Of a stretch of DNA of 64,000 nucleotides, positions 60,737 through 64,000 are shown piece by piece. Origin of the DNA: Sciurus carolinensis (lineage: Eukaryota > Chordata > Mammalia > Rodentia > Sciuridae); NCBI RefSeq assembly GCF_902686445.1, contig NC_062213.1, positions 58,105,268 to 58,169,267 on the forward strand. Reading direction: 5' to 3'. The position numbers were made by a program, and so were the translations under genes. Within the stretch, counting starts at the first letter, position 1; every line of letters starts with the position of its first letter. A model generated the notes under the pieces. It was not told the origin of the DNA. It made no database searches and saw only the letters and a program-made list of their open reading frames with translations.

Positions 60737-61229
60737 TTGAACTCATAGTCTCTTGACCTCTTCCTGTATTATTTTGAGAACACGTATAAAAGATTTTGAA
60801 GACTTAGAAACTGTCAGTGTGATATTTCAACATGTGCATATGGTATGCACTGATCAAATCAGGGTAACGAACATTTCACCCTGAACTCCATGTAAAATGA
60901 ATAAATGTTAACTCAAAATGTTTGAAACACAATTTCTACAACATTCTTTCTTATAATAAGAATAATGCACATTCTAGAAGAAATTTTTCAAAAAGAGAAG
61001 TGCAAATAAGAAAAGTAAATATTACTCATAATCCTATCTCTCAGCATTAAACACTTCTAATATTTGGTATCTCTTTTTCTTCATTTCTATCATCAGACAG
61101 ACAGGAGTTTTATTGGATATTTTGAACAAAAATTATTTGAAAATAAAGGACAATTTTTTAAAAAATAATTTAATACCATGTTTACCTCCACCTTAAAAAT
61201 ATGCTCAAAGTCCCTAAAACAGCTCTCTC
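60737..61229. other. No feature recognised
   Basis: AT-rich unassigned sequence. Confidence 0.4.
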
Positions 61230-61530
61230 CTATCCATTCTAAAATCTTCCCTGGTTGTGGTTCACCACCTTGAAATTAGTGTTCATTTTTACCTATTTCT
61301 ATTTTGACTCTGTTATATTGGTATGCATTCTTAAACAGTACATATTTATTTTGATATTTCGAGCAATTTTTTAATAGTGTAATGTATGCATCATTCTTCA
61401 AGATGCTTATTTTATTCAATGAAATATGTGGTGTGATTTGTTAATGTTGATGTAATTTTGTTTAATCATTTTAACTGCTTCTTTAGAGTATTCCTTTACA
61501 TGAATATATCAACATTTATTAAAAAAAAGA
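61230..61530 (-). mobile_element. Probable old L1 fragment, minus strand
   Basis: Weak antisense-L1 pattern: TTATTTTATTCAATGAAATATGTGG and AATCATTTTAACTGCTTCTTTAGAGTATTCCTTTACATGAATATATCAACATTTATT, like the ORF2 region around the 'pet' of many L1 copies. Highly diverged. Confidence 0.4.
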
Positions 61531-63042
61531 ACAAAACCTCAATACTCCAGAACTCTCACTAAATAAAAATCTCAAAGTAGCCAGTGGTATTTCTTTGTAA
61601 ATATATTTCTATCACTGAAACAAAATTAAGTTTGATGACTTTCTCCACTAATGGCCTGTTTCATTAACAAGTAGAACAGTTTTTGCTTACTTATTTGTTT
61701 AAAAATATGTAGTCCTTGCATAATATTCTATGATATCTCGTAGAGTTTAATTTAATTAAAATGTGCCTTTCTTGGTCTTTGGTTATTGTAGAGACAAACT
61801 CCAAAGTAAGGAGAGAATTTAATTATCTAGATAAGCCTGGATAACAAGACATTTTCATCAAAACCTTTCAGGGTATTTAAGAAAATAGTATTTTTGGAAA
61901 TTATCCAGACATTATAGGATTGGTGGCTATGTGCTAAAATTAATTGAGTGATAGCCACAATTTTTCCAGTTTATTTTTAATTGTGTAGAAAATCCAAACA
62001 GGCATATAAGTTTTATTTTTTTAAAAAATAGTTACAATACAAAATTTTCCTTGTAAGAACAAAAGGTATGTTGAAGTTATTTTATTAATATGTTTTAATG
62101 GGAAACAAATGGGAATGGTTTTGTTAGTTTCTGAATTGCATTTTCTTTTCTTAACTATGTTGTATTACAAAAGCAGTAAAAGCAAGCAGAACTATATGTT
62201 AAACATACACTTAAAAATATACAATCTTATGTTTATTTTAGTCACTTTTCATTTCACAACCAAATGAAATGTGCATATAATTTTAGAAATTGTGTAACTG
62301 AAAAAGAAATCAAAATCCTGCTCAAATATATCCAAAATAATCATCACTCTTGAAAGCATGCCCAACTAATTTTAAAGGTGCATTATTGCCTGATTTAAAG
62401 GCAGACAGGGGCTATGGGGCCACATTCCATGACAGAGAGCCTCTTGAGACATCTTTGATCATTCTTTGTGATGCATAAAATATGTCACAGTTGTACTATA
62501 AAAGATATCAGCCATCAGGTAAGGCTGTCATTTGCTCTTGTAGTATTATATTGGAAAAATACAGCTTTTCTCTCTAGTTCTTGTATGGGATCACTGCTCA
62601 TGAAAACATATCCTATTTAGTCTGTGTGCGACCATTATCATACTCCTGGTTTCCTTCAAAAGAAAGTAGTCATAAATAAACATGCTAAAGAGGATAGAGC
62701 TGGTTGACTTTGTTTCAACATTCACCCATTTCGAGAGTTGTTATAAACTGCGAATATGTTAAGTACTGGTCTACATTAAAACTGGGTTCTACAAAAGGAT
62801 TGCAGACTTCTCCAGAGAATAGATGCTTTCATTTGATTTCTGTTATGCATACATCTTAGTTTACTTCAGAATCTGAACCTATGTCACAAATAATATTCAT
62901 AACAAAAGAACAATAGCAGTAAACTATTCCAAAATGTTGCATTCTTATTTCTCAGTGCCTCACATATTTTTTAAATTATGTGTGTGTGTATATGTATATG
63001 TGAGAACTGGTTTTGCTAACATTTAGGACAAAATATACTACA

Positions 63043-63045
<3 letters not shown>
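61531..63045. other. No gene recognised
   Basis: AT-rich with no repeat family recognised. 62390-62520 is somewhat less AT-rich and unassigned. Confidence 0.4.

Positions 63046-63124
<79 letters not shown>
63046..63124. repeat. Compound (TG)n(AG)n microsatellite
   Basis: About 18 TG units (63046-63081) followed by about 22 GA units (63081-63124), without interruption. The two small frames on opposite strands here are pure repeat translations. Confidence 0.98.
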
Positions 63125-63127
<3 letters not shown>

Positions 63128-64000
63128 GACAGCAATGTCTATTAGATTTGTCTTTCAAGTATTAATATACATAAAATATTTTTTATCTTATATCAAATTA
63201 GAAATTCTTAGTATTTTATTTAAACGGCAATGAGGCTCACTTAAATAATTACTTTGGGAATAAAGATTTTTAAAATTGTTTAGAAAATTTGAAAATATTT
63301 TATGCTGAGATCCAACAGAAAGTGATTTTTACCTTTGAAGGCTCTAATTGTTGAAGATTTTTATTAAGTGTAATGACTTAATTGACTTCATGAATGTTGG
63401 CAATATTTCCTAGAGAGTTTGTCAATAGTATAATACACACATATGAAAGAATTTACCTGCTAAACCATCAAAAGCCCAAACAAATAAGTGACATAAATTA
63501 TGGTGAATGTGCTGAATCTGACCAACTGACAAGAGCTTTGCTGAAAGAATCTAACCACAGGTTTCAGACAATTTTTGCAGCTTTAATAAGTTTGTTGTCT
63601 TTTTAAGAGTAAAATTATTTTTCAATTTATTCTTTCTATGTTGCAAAAGTACTTCTGCTTACATTTAACAATTCGCAATTTATTTAATTTATAAATTGGG
63701 AAGGAGGAACCTCTTTAATGGAGAAATAACATACGGTATAACAGCCCGGATCGATTAAAGGCCTCCATCTGGTGCAAGTCTAGAAAAGTTGTTGCCATAT
63801 GTTGGAACAGCAAGGCAAAACTAAGTGTTTTATACTGTCACCACCTCCAGATCTGTTTTATAAATTGCATTTTGTTTTAATATATATATATGCACATATA
63901 TATGAAAAATATCAGGTACAGTTTCATCTATGGCTGTTTGCTAAATTGAAAAGCAGACACTATATAAAATTTTTAAAGGCCCTTGGTCTTCATGGTTCAG
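63125..64000. other. No gene; small AT palindrome
   Basis: AT-rich. A less AT-rich patch at 63740-63850 contains a CCCGGATCGATTAAAGGCC segment of unknown nature, and a TATATA/GCACATATATA tract lies at 63879-63903. Confidence 0.4.

Noticed and set aside
62976..63233. Small frames with SLSL/THTH or VCVC/ERER runs
   Set aside because: Translations of the compound microsatellite.

Overview
The window looks like AT-rich, gene-poor nuclear DNA from a rodent, most likely a squirrel-type (sciurid) rodent. The main evidence is the repeat content: chimeric SINEs that join a 7SL-derived B1 half to a tRNA-derived ID half, LINE-1 (L1) copies with a long G-rich 3' UTR, ERVK-like and ERVL/MaLR-like LTRs, and a background of MIR and L2 relics. 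The clade call is inference from repeat types, not from a database search. I found no host protein-coding exon, tRNA, rRNA, CRISPR array or bacterial-type gene. Most open reading frames are chance or antisense readings of repeats; the only ones with recognisable protein content are the ORF2 ends of three L1 copies.

Layout: 0-15 kb holds three stretches of an ancient L1 (minus strand, about 0.24-1.05, 10.4-11.0 and 13.3-15.4 kb), a B1-ID SINE (1.86 kb), several MIR relics, and an old LTR (7.8-9.05 kb) split by a younger minus-strand L1 with a perfect 14-bp target-site duplication. A 399-bp LTR sits inside the ancient L1 at 14.0 kb. At 19.0 kb is a complete solo ERVK-like LTR with a 6-bp target-site duplication. 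At 20.4-20.85 kb is an MLT1-like LTR carrying a (TG)n tract.

The youngest feature is a 5'-truncated L1 at 24.78-26.5 kb. Its ORF2 C-terminal frame is open apart from two TAA stops, and it is bracketed by an unusually long direct repeat of about 105-120 bp. At 31.3-32.0 kb an ERVK-like solo LTR, related to the 19.0-kb one, is nested in an older LTR. Another truncated L1 lies at 38.7-39.6 kb. Three old L1 insertions (33.5, 46.5 and 49.2 kb) show head-to-head inversion of the twin-priming type. Towards the end lie further B1-type SINEs (49.7, 53.8 and 60.6 kb), an inverted pair of L1 3' ends about 1 kb apart (56.2 and 57.3 kb), a full-length MIR (59.2 kb) and a compound (TG)n(AG)n microsatellite (63.05 kb).

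The parts do not work together as a pathway. The window is a layered record of retrotransposition in an intergenic or long-intron region. I did not find a convincing undescribed system; the most unusual item is the long duplication around the 24.8-kb L1.
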